NCBI GenBank assembly: GCA_947382645.1
Contig: CANDAE010000004.1
Coordinates: 62,001 to 126,000 of the forward strand
Direction of reading: 5' to 3'
Length of the DNA stretch: 64,000 bases
From: Suilimivivens sp009774465
GTDB lineage: Bacteria > Bacillota > Clostridia > Lachnospirales > Lachnospiraceae
The position numbers and the translations under genes are program-made. This document shows, piece after piece, positions 25,547 through 34,301 of this stretch; positions within the stretch are counted from its first letter, which is position 1, and each line of letters begins with the position of its first letter. The notes under the pieces were generated by a model, which worked only from the letters and a program-made list of their open reading frames with translations, searched no databases and had not been told where the DNA came from.

Positions 25547-26448
25547 CAGGTTTTGGATATTGGAGACGAACAAAACAAATGCAATTGGGAATAAAGAAAC
25601 AGATTTGCCTGATAATTGCTGTACTGCTGCTGGGAGGCATGACTTCCTGCAGCAGTAAGACATCTATAGATGAAGAGGCAGTGGAGAAAGAAATAGTGGT
25701 GGAAGAAATTGCAGGAGAAGAGGCTGTGTTACTTCCGCCTTTGATTCAGGCCACCACTTTAGAAGGTGATTACAGGGCAATGGCCCGCCTTGGACTGGCA
25801 GCTACTTCCTGCTCGGAGCAGGGGAACCTGGAACAGGCATATAACAATGTGTTATGCAGTTGTGTCAGGATTCAGGCAGGAGAGCATTATGGCAGCGGCA
25901 GCATTTACAGAATGCTGGAAAACGAAATAATTATTGTGACTAACAGGCACGTGTTACAGTATTGGAATGAGGACTGTTTCGTGACTTTTTTTAATGGCGC
26001 AGTTTTGAAATGTACTTTGATGGGAATGTCGGATGAGGCAGATTTAGGATTTGTCAGCATTCCGGCATCAGCATTTACTTATCAGGAGCTTCTTGCTTTC
26101 AGAAATGTGCGTTTGCCAGTTGAACTTTTTAGGGAAAAGAAGAACGGAGAAAGCAAAGACAGCATATCGAAAGGAGATAAAATTTTTTATGTAAATATTG
26201 CGTCAGATTGGAGAAACCCTGTTTATATGGAAGGAGAAGTAATTGCACCTTTAATGTTTTTAGAGGATTTTCAGCGGGAAATGCTTTACGGAAGAGGAAA
26301 TGCGGTTCCTGGAATGTCCGGCAGCGGTGTCTTTGACAAATATGGAAATTATGTTGGAATGATAACCGGCGGAACCTTGCAGAATGAAATTGCGGCAATT
26401 CCGGTAGAAGTGATTGAAAGGGAATGGGAAAAGATGAACTTACAATAA
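25543..26448 (+). CDS. Trypsin-like serine protease lipoprotein
   Basis: A 301-residue predicted lipoprotein. A signal peptide ends at MTSC, with the lipidated cysteine at residue 36 counted from 25543. The mature part resembles an S1/S46-like trypsin fold with a complete triad: H136 in TNRHVL, D167 in DEADLGF and S259 in PGMSGSGVFD. There is no PDZ domain, unlike HtrA. Two starts are possible. ATG 25543 overlaps the Rpn stop (ATGA) and implies coupling, whereas ATG 25579 gives a more usual signal peptide with a distant GGAG. Linkage of a surface protease to an Rpn nuclease is unusual, and I cannot assign a shared function. Confidence 0.83.
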   Translation: MTGFGYWRRTKQMQLGIKKQICLIIAVLLLGGMTSCSSKTSIDEEAVEKEIVVEEIAGEEAVLLPPLIQATTLEGDYRAMARLGLAATSCSEQGNLEQAYNNVLCSCVRIQAGEHYGSGSIYRMLENEIIIVTNRHVLQYWNEDCFVTFFNGAVLKCTLMGMSDEADLGFVSIPASAFTYQELLAFRNVRLPVELFREKKNGESKDSISKGDKIFYVNIASDWRNPVYMEGEVIAPLMFLEDFQREMLYGRGNAVPGMSGSGVFDKYGNYVGMITGGTLQNEIAAIPVEVIEREWEKMNLQ

Positions 26449-26450
26449 TA

Positions 26451-26482
26451 AAACCAGCTCACATGACGGAATGAGCTGGTTT
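26451..26482 (-). terminator. Rho-independent terminator of rpsT
   Basis: An 11-bp perfect stem (26451-26461 against 26472-26482, core AACCAGCTCA) has a 10-base loop. Read on the minus strand it is followed by TTTTATTATT, a good release tract. On the plus strand it can also end the protease transcript, though less well. Confidence 0.85.
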
Positions 26483-26504
26483 AAATATCTATATCATGTA
26501 AAAA

Positions 26505-26768
26505 TTAAGCCATTTTGTTTACAGCTTTAGCTAAACGAGATACTTTTCTGGATGCTGTATTCTTATGATAAACACCCTTGCTGGCAGCCTTATCGATAGT
26601 AGCTGTAGCAGCAACTAAAGCCTGAGCAGCAGCGGTCTTGTCATTTGCTTCAACAGCAGCAAGAACTTTCTTTACAGAAGTCTTAACGCCAGACCTGATA
26701 GCTTTATTTCTTTCAGCCTTGGTTCTGTTTACTAAAATTCTCTTTTTTGCAGATTTAATATTAGCCAC
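26505..26768 (-). CDS. rpsT: 30S ribosomal protein S20
   Basis: An 87-residue basic protein of the small ribosomal subunit that binds 16S rRNA. The sequence ANIKSAKKRILVNRTKAERN and the C-terminal KNTASRKVSRLAKAVNK are diagnostic of S20, and the length is normal. The start is GTG 26768, which lies 8 bp after a perfect AGGAGG; an in-frame GTG at 26777 overlaps that site and is not usable. It is monocistronic, read away from the divergent gpr gene, with its own promoter and terminator. A small CATCA/TGATG hairpin at 26791-26807, just upstream of the ribosome binding site, could take part in S20 autoregulation, but that is only inferred. Confidence 0.97.
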   Translation of the reverse strand: MANIKSAKKRILVNRTKAERNKAIRSGVKTSVKKVLAAVEANDKTAAAQALVAATATIDKAASKGVYHKNTASRKVSRLAKAVNKMA

Positions 26769-26857
26769 GATGTACACCTCCTATTATAATCATCAGTTTC
26801 CATGATGTTTCATTAAAGCCGGAGACACGGACGTTTTAATGTAAACACACGCATATT

Positions 26858-26886
26858 ATTTTAAAGATAAAAATGATATCTGTCAA
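26858..26886 (-). promoter_or_regulatory. Sigma-A promoter of rpsT
   Basis: On the minus strand, a perfect TTGACA (26886-26881) and TAAAAT (26863-26858) are 17 bp apart. Transcription would start near 26851, leaving a leader of about 80 nt before the GTG start. Confidence 0.75.
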
Positions 26887-26950
26887 TACATAATTGTTGA
26901 AATTTTGGAAAATACTGAAATAAAAGTTATCGTTTCAGGAAGGGTTGATT

Positions 26951-27862
26951 ATGAGCGGCTTTAAGGTGAGGACAGATTTGGCACTTGAAATGCGGGAAAG
27001 TATGGAAGAAAGTGCAGGAGAGTGCCGGGGAGTTTCTGTAGAAGAGGATTATAGAGAAGAAAGTGAAATTAAGATTACAAAGGTAATGATAGAGACGATG
27101 AATGGTTCTAAGGCTATGGGCAAGCCGATGGGAAGTTATATAACCTTAGAGGCGCCTGCTATGACACAGCCTGATGAAAATTACCATCAGGAGATATCGG
27201 AGGAACTGGCGAGGCAGTTGAAAGAAATCATTCCGGGAATTGAGAAGGAAATTTCCATTATGGTAGTTGGTCTGGGCAACAGAGATGTCACGGCAGATGC
27301 GTTAGGGCCTAATGTGGTGGATAATCTTGTTATTACCAGGCATATGGTAAAGGAATATGGCAAAGTAGCTTTTAATAAAAAGCAGGTTCACATGGTCAGC
27401 GGGCTGATTCCCGGTGTTATGGCAAAAACCGGAATGGAGTCTCAGGAGATCATCAAAGGAGTAGTTGAAAGGACAAAACCTGATGTTGTGATTGTGATAG
27501 ACGCATTGGCGGCAAGGTCTACAAGGCGTTTAAACCGCACAATTCAAATCAGTAATACAGGCATTCATCCCGGTTCCGGAGTGGGAAATCACAGAAATGC
27601 AATTACGCAGGAAACCCTTGGGGTTCCGGTGATTGCAATTGGGGTTCCTACGGTAGTGGATGCTGCCACTATCGTAAGCGATGCCTTTGAAAAATTAATG
27701 CGTCAGACGGGAGAAGAACCAATTGACATACAGGATGAATTACTTTCCGGCCTTGGAGAACTTTATAATATGTATGTGACAGGTAAGGATGTGGATTTTG
27801 AGATCAAACAGATCAGCCACATTATCTGTAATGCGCTAAATGGTGTTTTTGAAAATTTTTAA
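26951..27862 (+). CDS. gpr: GPR germination endopeptidase
   Basis: A 303-residue spore protease that degrades the small acid-soluble proteins bound to spore DNA when spores germinate. It is made as a zymogen in the forespore. The N-terminus FKVRTDLALEMRE, the segment VVGLGNRDVTADALGPNVV and the downstream IDALAARSTRRLNRTIQISNTGIHPGSGVGN are diagnostic. The ATG at 26951 follows AGGAAGGG; an upstream in-frame TTG at 26945 is less likely. It is followed by spoIIP, lepA and hemW, the standard clostridial order. A forespore (sigma-G) promoter is expected upstream but I could not place one with confidence. Confidence 0.96.
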   Translation: MSGFKVRTDLALEMRESMEESAGECRGVSVEEDYREESEIKITKVMIETMNGSKAMGKPMGSYITLEAPAMTQPDENYHQEISEELARQLKEIIPGIEKEISIMVVGLGNRDVTADALGPNVVDNLVITRHMVKEYGKVAFNKKQVHMVSGLIPGVMAKTGMESQEIIKGVVERTKPDVVIVIDALAARSTRRLNRTIQISNTGIHPGSGVGNHRNAITQETLGVPVIAIGVPTVVDAATIVSDAFEKLMRQTGEEPIDIQDELLSGLGELYNMYVTGKDVDFEIKQISHIICNALNGVFENF

Positions 27863-27907
27863 GTCTAGAATGAATGTCCAAACAAAGGCATATAATTCCA
27901 TAGCGGG

Positions 27908-29224
27908 GTGTATGATTTGGTTTGGAAAAAGCTTAGAATTATTATAAAAAAACGTATGATATTGGGGCTGCTGACAGCCTGCGCCATATGCAGTATAATC
28001 AGTTTCTTTCAGGGAAAAGGACAGGAAGCCGACGACACATATGGCTGGAAGCTGGCAGTGGGCAGTTTTTTCAGTCATCAAATGGAAAGAGAGTTTTTTC
28101 AGATTCCAAGATATTTGGAAGAGGGGGAAGGACTTTCTTTGACAAAGACGGAGAGCCTTTTAGGAGAACAGTTTCTACTTATGAAGTACCTTTTCATGGA
28201 GGAAGAACCTGGAGAAAATGAAGATCCAATGACCGCAGAGCTGATCAGACAGCATGAGGGTACTGACGAAGACTATAAAAACATTGATGAAGAGTCGCTG
28301 GATTACAACGAAAATGCTCTTCATATTGAAAACAGTGTGCTTCAGGAAATGGAGCGGGAAAACAGTGTACATAGTACCGGGCTTGAAAATAACGATCAAA
28401 TAAGTAATGAAAATATGGATGCGGCTGATTTGTCTGCTCCAATAGAATTTCAAATACCGGAATATCCGGCATATTCTTATGACTGGTCGGAAAACTGGGA
28501 TTATGAAACTTTGATATCCAATTTTTATGCAGTAGATAAATCCACATATTTAAAGGAAGAATATGTAGGTTTGAAACAGCTTCTGGAACCGGATTTATCA
28601 GTGGATAAAAATACTGAGGGACCGCAGATTTTAATTTATCACACCCATTCCCATGAAGGATTTGTTGATTCTGTGCCAGGAGATCCTTCCACAACAATCG
28701 TGGGGGCAGGGGATAAATTGGCTTTTCTGCTGGAAGAAAAATATGGTTTTAAAGTGCTTCATGATACGGGAATTTATGATGAGGAGCGGGATGATGCTTA
28801 TAACCAGTCCCTGCCGGCGATTGAAAAAATTCTTGAAGAAAATCCTTCTATTGAAGTAGTGATTGATTTGCACCGGGATGCGGTAAGCAATGACAGAAGA
28901 CTGGTAATTGACTTACAGGGGCGTCCTACAGCACGTTTTATGTTTTTTAACGGATTAAGCTACAGCAGAAATAACGGTGAAATTGAATATCTGGAAAACC
29001 CCTATATTCAGGATAATCTGGCATTCTCCTTTCAGGCACAGGTGGCAGCAAATGAATTATATCCGGGAATTGCACGAAAAGTTTATTTAAAAGCCTACAG
29101 ATTTAACATGCATTTAATGCCGAAAAGCATGCTGATTGAACTGGGGGCACAGAATAATACTGTGGAAGAGATCATGAATGCCTGTGATCCACTGGCTCAT
29201 ATCCTTGCCATTGTGCTGGAATAA
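27908..29224 (+). CDS. spoIIP: Stage II sporulation protein P
   Basis: A 438-residue membrane-anchored peptidoglycan amidase/endopeptidase that works with SpoIID and SpoIIM to thin septal wall and drive forespore engulfment. One N-terminal transmembrane helix (about residues 16-35, GLLTACAICSIISFF) is followed by a long acidic spacer. The catalytic amidase_3-like domain has the zinc-ligand motifs IYHTHSHEGF and VIDLHRDAV and a later glutamate in LIELGAQNNT. The start used is GTG 27908, and ATG 27956 is a possible shorter alternative. It lies 45 bp after gpr. Its presence shows that the organism can probably sporulate. Confidence 0.95.
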   Translation: MYDLVWKKLRIIIKKRMILGLLTACAICSIISFFQGKGQEADDTYGWKLAVGSFFSHQMEREFFQIPRYLEEGEGLSLTKTESLLGEQFLLMKYLFMEEEPGENEDPMTAELIRQHEGTDEDYKNIDEESLDYNENALHIENSVLQEMERENSVHSTGLENNDQISNENMDAADLSAPIEFQIPEYPAYSYDWSENWDYETLISNFYAVDKSTYLKEEYVGLKQLLEPDLSVDKNTEGPQILIYHTHSHEGFVDSVPGDPSTTIVGAGDKLAFLLEEKYGFKVLHDTGIYDEERDDAYNQSLPAIEKILEENPSIEVVIDLHRDAVSNDRRLVIDLQGRPTARFMFFNGLSYSRNNGEIEYLENPYIQDNLAFSFQAQVAANELYPGIARKVYLKAYRFNMHLMPKSMLIELGAQNNTVEEIMNACDPLAHILAIVLE

Positions 29225-29279
29225 ATAATGTGATAAAATACCAGTGAATCATACGCAAAAAGAGGAAATGAGGGTATTT

Positions 29280-31094
29280 ATGGCACAGACAGACCAAAGT
29301 AAAATCAGAAATTTTTGTATTGTGGCACATATTGATCATGGCAAGTCCACGTTGGCAGATAGAATTATTGAAAAAACAGGGCTTTTGACAAGCCGGGAAA
29401 TGCAGGCACAGGTGCTTGATAATATGGAATTGGAGAGGGAAAGAGGCATCACCATTAAGGCGCAGGCAGTCCGCACAATTTATAAGGCAAAGGATGGAGA
29501 AGAGTATATCTTCAATTTGATTGATACCCCGGGACATGTGGATTTTAACTATGAGGTCAGCAGAAGTCTTGCTGCCTGCGACGGGGCAATTTTAGTAGTT
29601 GATGCGGCCCAGGGAATAGAAGCCCAGACACTTGCAAATGTGTATCTTGCACTGGATCACAATCTGGAAGTATTTCCGGTAATTAATAAAATTGATCTGC
29701 CCAGTGCGGAGCCGGACCGGGTGAAAAATGAAATTGAAGATGTAATTGGAATAGAGGCACAGGATGCTCCTCTTATATCGGCAAAGAACGGTATTGGAAT
29801 AGAGGAGGTTCTTGAGGCAATTGTAGAGAAGGTTCCATCTCCCGGAGGTAATCCGGACAGCCCTTTGCAGGCACTTATTTTTGACTCCATTTATGATTCC
29901 TATAAAGGAGTGATTATATTCTGCCGCATCATGGAAGGCAGAGTGGCGAAAGGAACCGGCATCCGTATGATGGCTACAGGGGCCACTGCAGAAGTAGTCG
30001 AGGTGGGATATTTTGGAGCAGGCCAGTTTATTGCCTGTGAGGAGCTTTCTGCCGGAATGGTGGGTTATATTACCGCTTCCATTAAAAATGTAAAGGACAC
30101 AGCAGTGGGAGATACGGTGACAGATGCAGAAAATCCCTGTGCGGAGCCTTTGCCGGGGTACAAAAAGGTAAACTCTATGGTTTACTGCGGCGTGTATCCG
30201 GCAGATGGGGCTAAATATCCTGATTTAAGGGATGCGCTGGAAAAGCTTCAATTAAATGATGCTTCCCTTCACTATGAGCCTGAAACCTCTATTGCATTGG
30301 GGTTTGGCTTCCGGTGTGGTTTTTTGGGACTGCTGCATCTGGAAATCATACAGGAACGCCTGGAGCGGGAATATAACCTGGATTTGGTGACAACAGCACC
30401 CGGCGTTATCTATAAGGTTCATACCACAAAGGGAGAAGTAATCGAACTGACCAATCCTTCCAATCTGCCTGATGTTACCGAAATAGAATATATGGAAGAG
30501 CCGGTGGTTTCAGCGGAAATTATGGTGACAACAGAGTTTATTGGTTCTATTATGGAGCTTTGTCAGGAGAGAAGAGGCAGATACCTGGGAATGGAGTACA
30601 TGGAAGAGACCAGAGCGCTGCTTAAATATGAGCTTCCATTGAATGAGATTATTTATGACTTTTTTGATGCTTTAAAATCCCGTTCCAGAGGATATGCATC
30701 CTTTGATTATGAACTTAAGGGATATGAGCAGTCGGAATTGGTAAAGCTGGATATTCTGATTAACAAAGAAGAGGTAGACGCCCTTTCCTTTATTGTCCAT
30801 AAGGACAGTGCCTATGAAAGAGGCAGAAAGATGTGCGAAAAATTAAAAGATGAAATCCCAAGACACTTGTTTGAGATTCCCATTCAGGCTGCCATTGGCG
30901 GAAAGATTATTGCCAGAGAGACAGTGAAGGCCATGCGCAAGGACGTGCTTGCCAAGTGCTATGGAGGGGATATTACCCGTAAAAAGAAGCTTTTGGAAAA
31001 GCAGAAGGAAGGAAAGAAGCGTATGAGGCAGATTGGCAGCGTGGAAATTCCGCAAAAAGCATTTATGAGTGTTTTGAAGCTGGATGATAAATAA
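29280..31094 (+). CDS. lepA: Elongation factor 4 (LepA)
   Basis: A 604-residue ribosome-associated GTPase that affects translation fidelity and 30S assembly. The G-domain motifs are G1 AHIDHGKST, the switch region ERERGITIKAQAV, G3 DTPGHVDF and G4 NKIDLP. EF-G-like domains II, III and V follow, with the LepA-specific C-terminal domain ending near KRMRQIGSVEIPQKAFM. ATG 29280 gives the standard N-terminus (KIRNFCIVAHIDHG) and has a GAAATGAGGG site; the longer reading from 29244 is not supported. It sits between spoIIP and hemW, as in many Clostridia. Confidence 0.97.
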   Translation: MAQTDQSKIRNFCIVAHIDHGKSTLADRIIEKTGLLTSREMQAQVLDNMELERERGITIKAQAVRTIYKAKDGEEYIFNLIDTPGHVDFNYEVSRSLAACDGAILVVDAAQGIEAQTLANVYLALDHNLEVFPVINKIDLPSAEPDRVKNEIEDVIGIEAQDAPLISAKNGIGIEEVLEAIVEKVPSPGGNPDSPLQALIFDSIYDSYKGVIIFCRIMEGRVAKGTGIRMMATGATAEVVEVGYFGAGQFIACEELSAGMVGYITASIKNVKDTAVGDTVTDAENPCAEPLPGYKKVNSMVYCGVYPADGAKYPDLRDALEKLQLNDASLHYEPETSIALGFGFRCGFLGLLHLEIIQERLEREYNLDLVTTAPGVIYKVHTTKGEVIELTNPSNLPDVTEIEYMEEPVVSAEIMVTTEFIGSIMELCQERRGRYLGMEYMEETRALLKYELPLNEIIYDFFDALKSRSRGYASFDYELKGYEQSELVKLDILINKEEVDALSFIVHKDSAYERGRKMCEKLKDEIPRHLFEIPIQAAIGGKIIARETVKAMRKDVLAKCYGGDITRKKKLLEKQKEGKKRMRQIGSVEIPQKAFMSVLKLDDK

Positions 31095-31105
31095 GAAGGC
31101 ATGAA

Positions 31106-32266
31106 ATGAAAAAAAACTTAAGTATTTATATCCATATTCCTTTTTGTGTGCGTAAGTGCTTATATTGTGATTTCCTTTCTGCACCGGCAGATCAGGAAAC
31201 TATGGAGCGGTATGTAAATGCGCTTTGCAGAGAAATTATCAGAAAAAGCAGCATTTGCAAAGAATATGCAATAACAACTGTTTTTATAGGAGGAGGGACA
31301 CCCTCCATTCTCCCTGGGGAGTGGATTGAAAAAATAATAAGGACTGTGCGTGAAAACTACCATATGGATGTGGAATGTGAAATTTCCATAGAAGCCAACC
31401 CGGGAACAATTACGCCGGATAAATTAAAGTATTGGCGCAGGGCAGGTGTTAACAGGCTGAGTATAGGACTTCAGTCTGCCAGGAATGATGAGCTGAAGGC
31501 ATTAGGGAGAATTCACAGCTTTGAAGATTTTCTGTACACTTATGAAATGATTATTAAATCAGGATTTAACAATATAAATATTGATTTAATGTCAGCCATT
31601 CCAAAGCAGACTTATGTAAGCTGGCAGGAAACATTAAAGGCAGTATGCAGTTTAAATCCGCCGCCTGTGCATATTTCCGCCTACAGCCTTATTGTGGAGG
31701 AAAATACGCCTTTTTATGAAAACACTCCAGAGCTTCCGGAGGAAGATGAAGAAAGAAATATATATAAAATAACATACGATATCCTTTCTGGACTGGGCTA
31801 TGTACAATATGAAATATCCAATTATGCCATGCCGGGGTATGCGTGCAGGCATAATCAGGTTTATTGGCGCAGAGGAAATTATCTGGGCTTTGGCATTGGC
31901 GCAGCGTCAATGGTTGAAAATGTAAGATTCAGCAATATCAGGGAACTGGGCAGCTACATCAGCTTATGTGAAAATGAGCTGGAAACAGTGGAAAAATCAA
32001 GTATTAATCATTTGTCGGAAAAGGAGCAGATGGAAGAGTTTATGTTTTTGGGACTGCGCATGACAGAAGGGATTTGTGAGGAAGAGTTCAGCAAAGTATT
32101 TGGAAGGACGATAGAGTCGGTTTATCCGGGAATTGTGGAGGATTTCTGCAAAAAGGGGCTTCTAAAGCGAAGAGCTGATGAAAAGGCCGGAGAACACCGG
32201 ATTATGCTTACCAGATATGGAATTGATGTCAGCAATGTTGTGATGGCGGAATTTTTACTGTCATAG
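31106..32266 (+). CDS. hemW: Radical SAM protein HemW (coproporphyrinogen oxidase-like)
   Basis: A 386-residue radical SAM protein. The 4Fe-4S-binding CxxxCxxC motif is at C14, C18 and C21 (CVRKCLYC), close to the N-terminus, followed by GGGTPSIL and the SAM-binding region EANPGTI. HemN enzymes oxidise coproporphyrinogen III. The shorter HemW proteins, which this one resembles by length and by its lepA neighbour, are heme chaperones in well-studied cases. It lies 11 bp after lepA in the same transcript. Whether it acts in heme or another tetrapyrrole pathway here is not shown. Confidence 0.94.
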   Translation: MKKNLSIYIHIPFCVRKCLYCDFLSAPADQETMERYVNALCREIIRKSSICKEYAITTVFIGGGTPSILPGEWIEKIIRTVRENYHMDVECEISIEANPGTITPDKLKYWRRAGVNRLSIGLQSARNDELKALGRIHSFEDFLYTYEMIIKSGFNNINIDLMSAIPKQTYVSWQETLKAVCSLNPPPVHISAYSLIVEENTPFYENTPELPEEDEERNIYKITYDILSGLGYVQYEISNYAMPGYACRHNQVYWRRGNYLGFGIGAASMVENVRFSNIRELGSYISLCENELETVEKSSINHLSEKEQMEEFMFLGLRMTEGICEEEFSKVFGRTIESVYPGIVEDFCKKGLLKRRADEKAGEHRIMLTRYGIDVSNVVMAEFLLS

Positions 32267-32272
32267 TTTTTG

Positions 32273-32301
32273 TTGCTATTTTTCATGTGAATTTGTATAA
32301 T
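32273..32301 (+). promoter_or_regulatory. Candidate promoter upstream of sigK
   Basis: TTGCTA (32273-32278) and TATAAT (32296-32301) are 17 bp apart, a sigma-A-like arrangement. A sporulation sigma-E promoter would be expected for sigK, but I could not fit one clearly. Confidence 0.5.
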
Positions 32302-32381
32302 ATTTATAGAATTAGTTATTGGAAAGGCACTACAGGGGCAAAGAGGTCATAGAATATTAAAAATGACTTTGGGGGCGCCCT

Positions 32382-33014
32382 TTGAAAACCTTTCAAAAAC
32401 CTTTGTCAGCATCGGAAGAGGCCCATTATATACAGGTGATGCAGAAAGGAAACAGCGATGAAGCCGCACAGGCCAGAGATATTTTGATAGAACGGAACCT
32501 GCGTCTGGTAGCCCACATTGCCAAGAAATATCAAAACGTTGATGAGGATATGGAGGATCTGATTTCCATTGGGACGATAGGGCTGATTAAGGCAATATCT
32601 TCCTTTGATGCAGGAAAAGGGAAACTCAGTACTTATGCTTCCAGATGCATTGATAATGAATTACTGATGCTGCTTCGTGCGAAAAAAAAGACCAGAGGCG
32701 AGGTTTCTTTGTTTGAACCTATAGGAACAGATAAGGAAGGAAATGAAATCAATCTTCTGGACATCATGGAGCATGAGCAGGAAGACATAACGGAACAAAT
32801 GGAATTATATGAAAATACCAGAAAGCTGGCGAGGCTTTTGAGTGAAGTGTTAAACGACAGGGAGCGGGAAATTATTTTTTTGCGTTATGGCCTTATTACA
32901 GGTCGGGAAGTGACGCAGAGGGAAATCGGTGAGGCACTGAATATATCCAGAAGCTATGTATCAAGAATAGAAAAGAAAGCATTATTGAAATTGAAGGAAG
33001 GCTTTTCAAATTAA
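32382..33014 (+). CDS. sigK: Sporulation sigma factor SigK, intact and without pro-sequence
   Basis: A 210-residue late mother-cell sigma factor. Region 2 is marked by LRLVAHIAKKYQNVDEDMEDLISIGTIGLIKAI, the linker by EPIGTDKEGNEINLLDI, and region 4 by TQREIGEALNISRSYVSRIEKKAL; these are close to SigK rather than SigE or SigF. The start is TTG 32382, seven bases after GGGGG. An in-frame TGA at 32364 shows that the roughly 20-residue pro-sequence of Bacillus pro-SigK is absent, as I recall for Clostridioides difficile. The gene is continuous, with no skin-type element. It is followed 15 bp later by a degenerate HD-GYP gene. Confidence 0.9.
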   Translation: MKTFQKPLSASEEAHYIQVMQKGNSDEAAQARDILIERNLRLVAHIAKKYQNVDEDMEDLISIGTIGLIKAISSFDAGKGKLSTYASRCIDNELLMLLRAKKKTRGEVSLFEPIGTDKEGNEINLLDIMEHEQEDITEQMELYENTRKLARLLSEVLNDREREIIFLRYGLITGREVTQREIGEALNISRSYVSRIEKKALLKLKEGFSN

Positions 33015-33029
33015 CGGGGGGTACAGAAA

Positions 33030-34070
33030 ATGCAATTTAAAAGAACAGAAGAACTTAAAACGGGAATGAGACTGGCGCGTCCCATCTACAACAAAAATGG
33101 AGTTTTGCTGTATGAAAGGGACTCGAAGCTCACAACCCAGGGAATTGTAAGTATTAAAAATTTCGGGCTTATTGGTATTTATATTTTAGAGCCGGCGGAG
33201 CCGGCGCCGCCAATGACGCCGGAAGATATCGAATTTGAAAGATTCCAGACCATGAACGTTTTTGCGATTATGGATGAGCTAAAGCGCATTATGGAAACCG
33301 GAAAAAGCGGAAAATTTCAGATTATTATTTCAAATATCATTAAAAGCTATGGACATTTGGAGAAAAAGATTAATTTTGTCCAGAATCTGAGAAGTCAGGA
33401 TGATTATCAGTATAAGCATGCATTAAATGTGGCAATTCTCTGCGCAATGATCAGCAATCAGTTAAATCTTAAGGTGGAAGACCGGCTTGACGTAGTATCC
33501 GCCGCCCTGCTTCATGAATTGTATAATTATGAATTGGTGGACAGGGTGTGCTCAGCGAATCCCAATGTGCGGCGTTTTATTCAACAGGCAGATAAGATTG
33601 CAGAGGGAATGGAAAGTGGAAAACTGGATACCTCCGTTAAAATTATGGAAGGCGGAAGAATTCTTGCAGCAGCTCAGGTTTTTGATGATATGACAGCCAT
33701 GAGCCTTGACAGGACGCCTGAGTCGGAGATTGCAGCCGCCAGGTATCTGATGGATAATAAAGAATTTTATTCGGAAAAAGTGGTCAGGGCATTGATGGAT
33801 TCCATTAATATTTTATCCCCCGGTGTCTGTGTGGAACTCAGTACAGGTGAAAAGGCACTGGTTCTGGTGGAAAATATCAGTGATATTTTCCGGCCTATGG
33901 TGCTTGGCTTTACCAATAACGCGATTATTGATCTTGGAAATAAGTATACATATGAAGATGTGAGGATTGTGGATGTTATGAAAACTATGGACAACCGGCA
34001 CATCATGGATACGGAAACGCTACGGCAATACGGTTTTGATCCAAATGGAAATAAAAATGTTATTATATAA
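33030..34070 (+). CDS. Degenerate HD-GYP family protein
   Basis: A 346-residue protein of the HD-GYP superfamily with impaired active-site motifs. The N-terminus (about 1-55, LKTGMRLARPIYNKNGVLLYERD) is the usual HD-GYP-associated beta domain. The helical core matches at YQYKHALNVAILCAMI, but the metal-binding HD is LLHEL and the HHxxxxGxGYP segment is absent, replaced by a short GKLDTSVKIMEGGRILAAA region. The tail contains a PilZ-like or beta-rich segment (PGVCVELSTGEKALVLVENI). It probably does not hydrolyse c-di-GMP but may bind it or a protein. It shares a transcript with sigK and is followed by a perfect hairpin terminator, so expression in sporulation is plausible. Confidence 0.8.
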   Translation: MQFKRTEELKTGMRLARPIYNKNGVLLYERDSKLTTQGIVSIKNFGLIGIYILEPAEPAPPMTPEDIEFERFQTMNVFAIMDELKRIMETGKSGKFQIIISNIIKSYGHLEKKINFVQNLRSQDDYQYKHALNVAILCAMISNQLNLKVEDRLDVVSAALLHELYNYELVDRVCSANPNVRRFIQQADKIAEGMESGKLDTSVKIMEGGRILAAAQVFDDMTAMSLDRTPESEIAAARYLMDNKEFYSEKVVRALMDSINILSPGVCVELSTGEKALVLVENISDIFRPMVLGFTNNAIIDLGNKYTYEDVRIVDVMKTMDNRHIMDTETLRQYGFDPNGNKNVII

Positions 34071-34119
34071 AGAAAATTTATAAAATTTTAATTGATTTTC
34101 AGGCCAATTTTTACTAAAG

Positions 34120-34150
34120 TAGACATATCTGATGCAGATATGTCTATTTT
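34120..34150 (+). terminator. AT-rich hairpin terminator after the HD-GYP-like gene
   Basis: A perfect 12-bp stem (34120-34131 against 34135-34146, arm AGACATATCTG) has a three-base loop and is followed by TTTT. It ends the sigK transcript unit. Confidence 0.8.
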
Positions 34151-34199
34151 GCTTGACATAAGGATGGTCGGCGAAGCCTGGCATCCGTTGTCTGGCATA
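34151..34199. repeat. Fragment related to the MITE-like element interior
   Basis: ACATAAGGATGGT, GCGAAGC and CATCCGTTGT recur here and inside the element at 13260-13300, in the same order and strand. No terminal repeats are present, so this is a remnant or a shared sub-module. It lies between a terminator and comM. Confidence 0.5.
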
Positions 34200-34301
34200 T
34201 TCTTAAGGACGTCTTACAGATTCTTGTATTTCACAAATAATTCAGTTTTAAGTAGAACCTGGCAAAAGTTTTGTATTCAAACATCAGGAAAGGAGAAGCG
34301 A

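Noticed and set aside
26945..26950. Forespore (sigma-G) promoter for gpr
   Set aside because: A GCATATT at 26851 could serve as -35, but no matching -10 at the right distance was convincing.
34092..34301. N-terminal extension of ComM
   Set aside because: It runs through a perfect terminator hairpin and a repeat fragment. The ribosome binding site and family N-terminus both point to TTG 34302.
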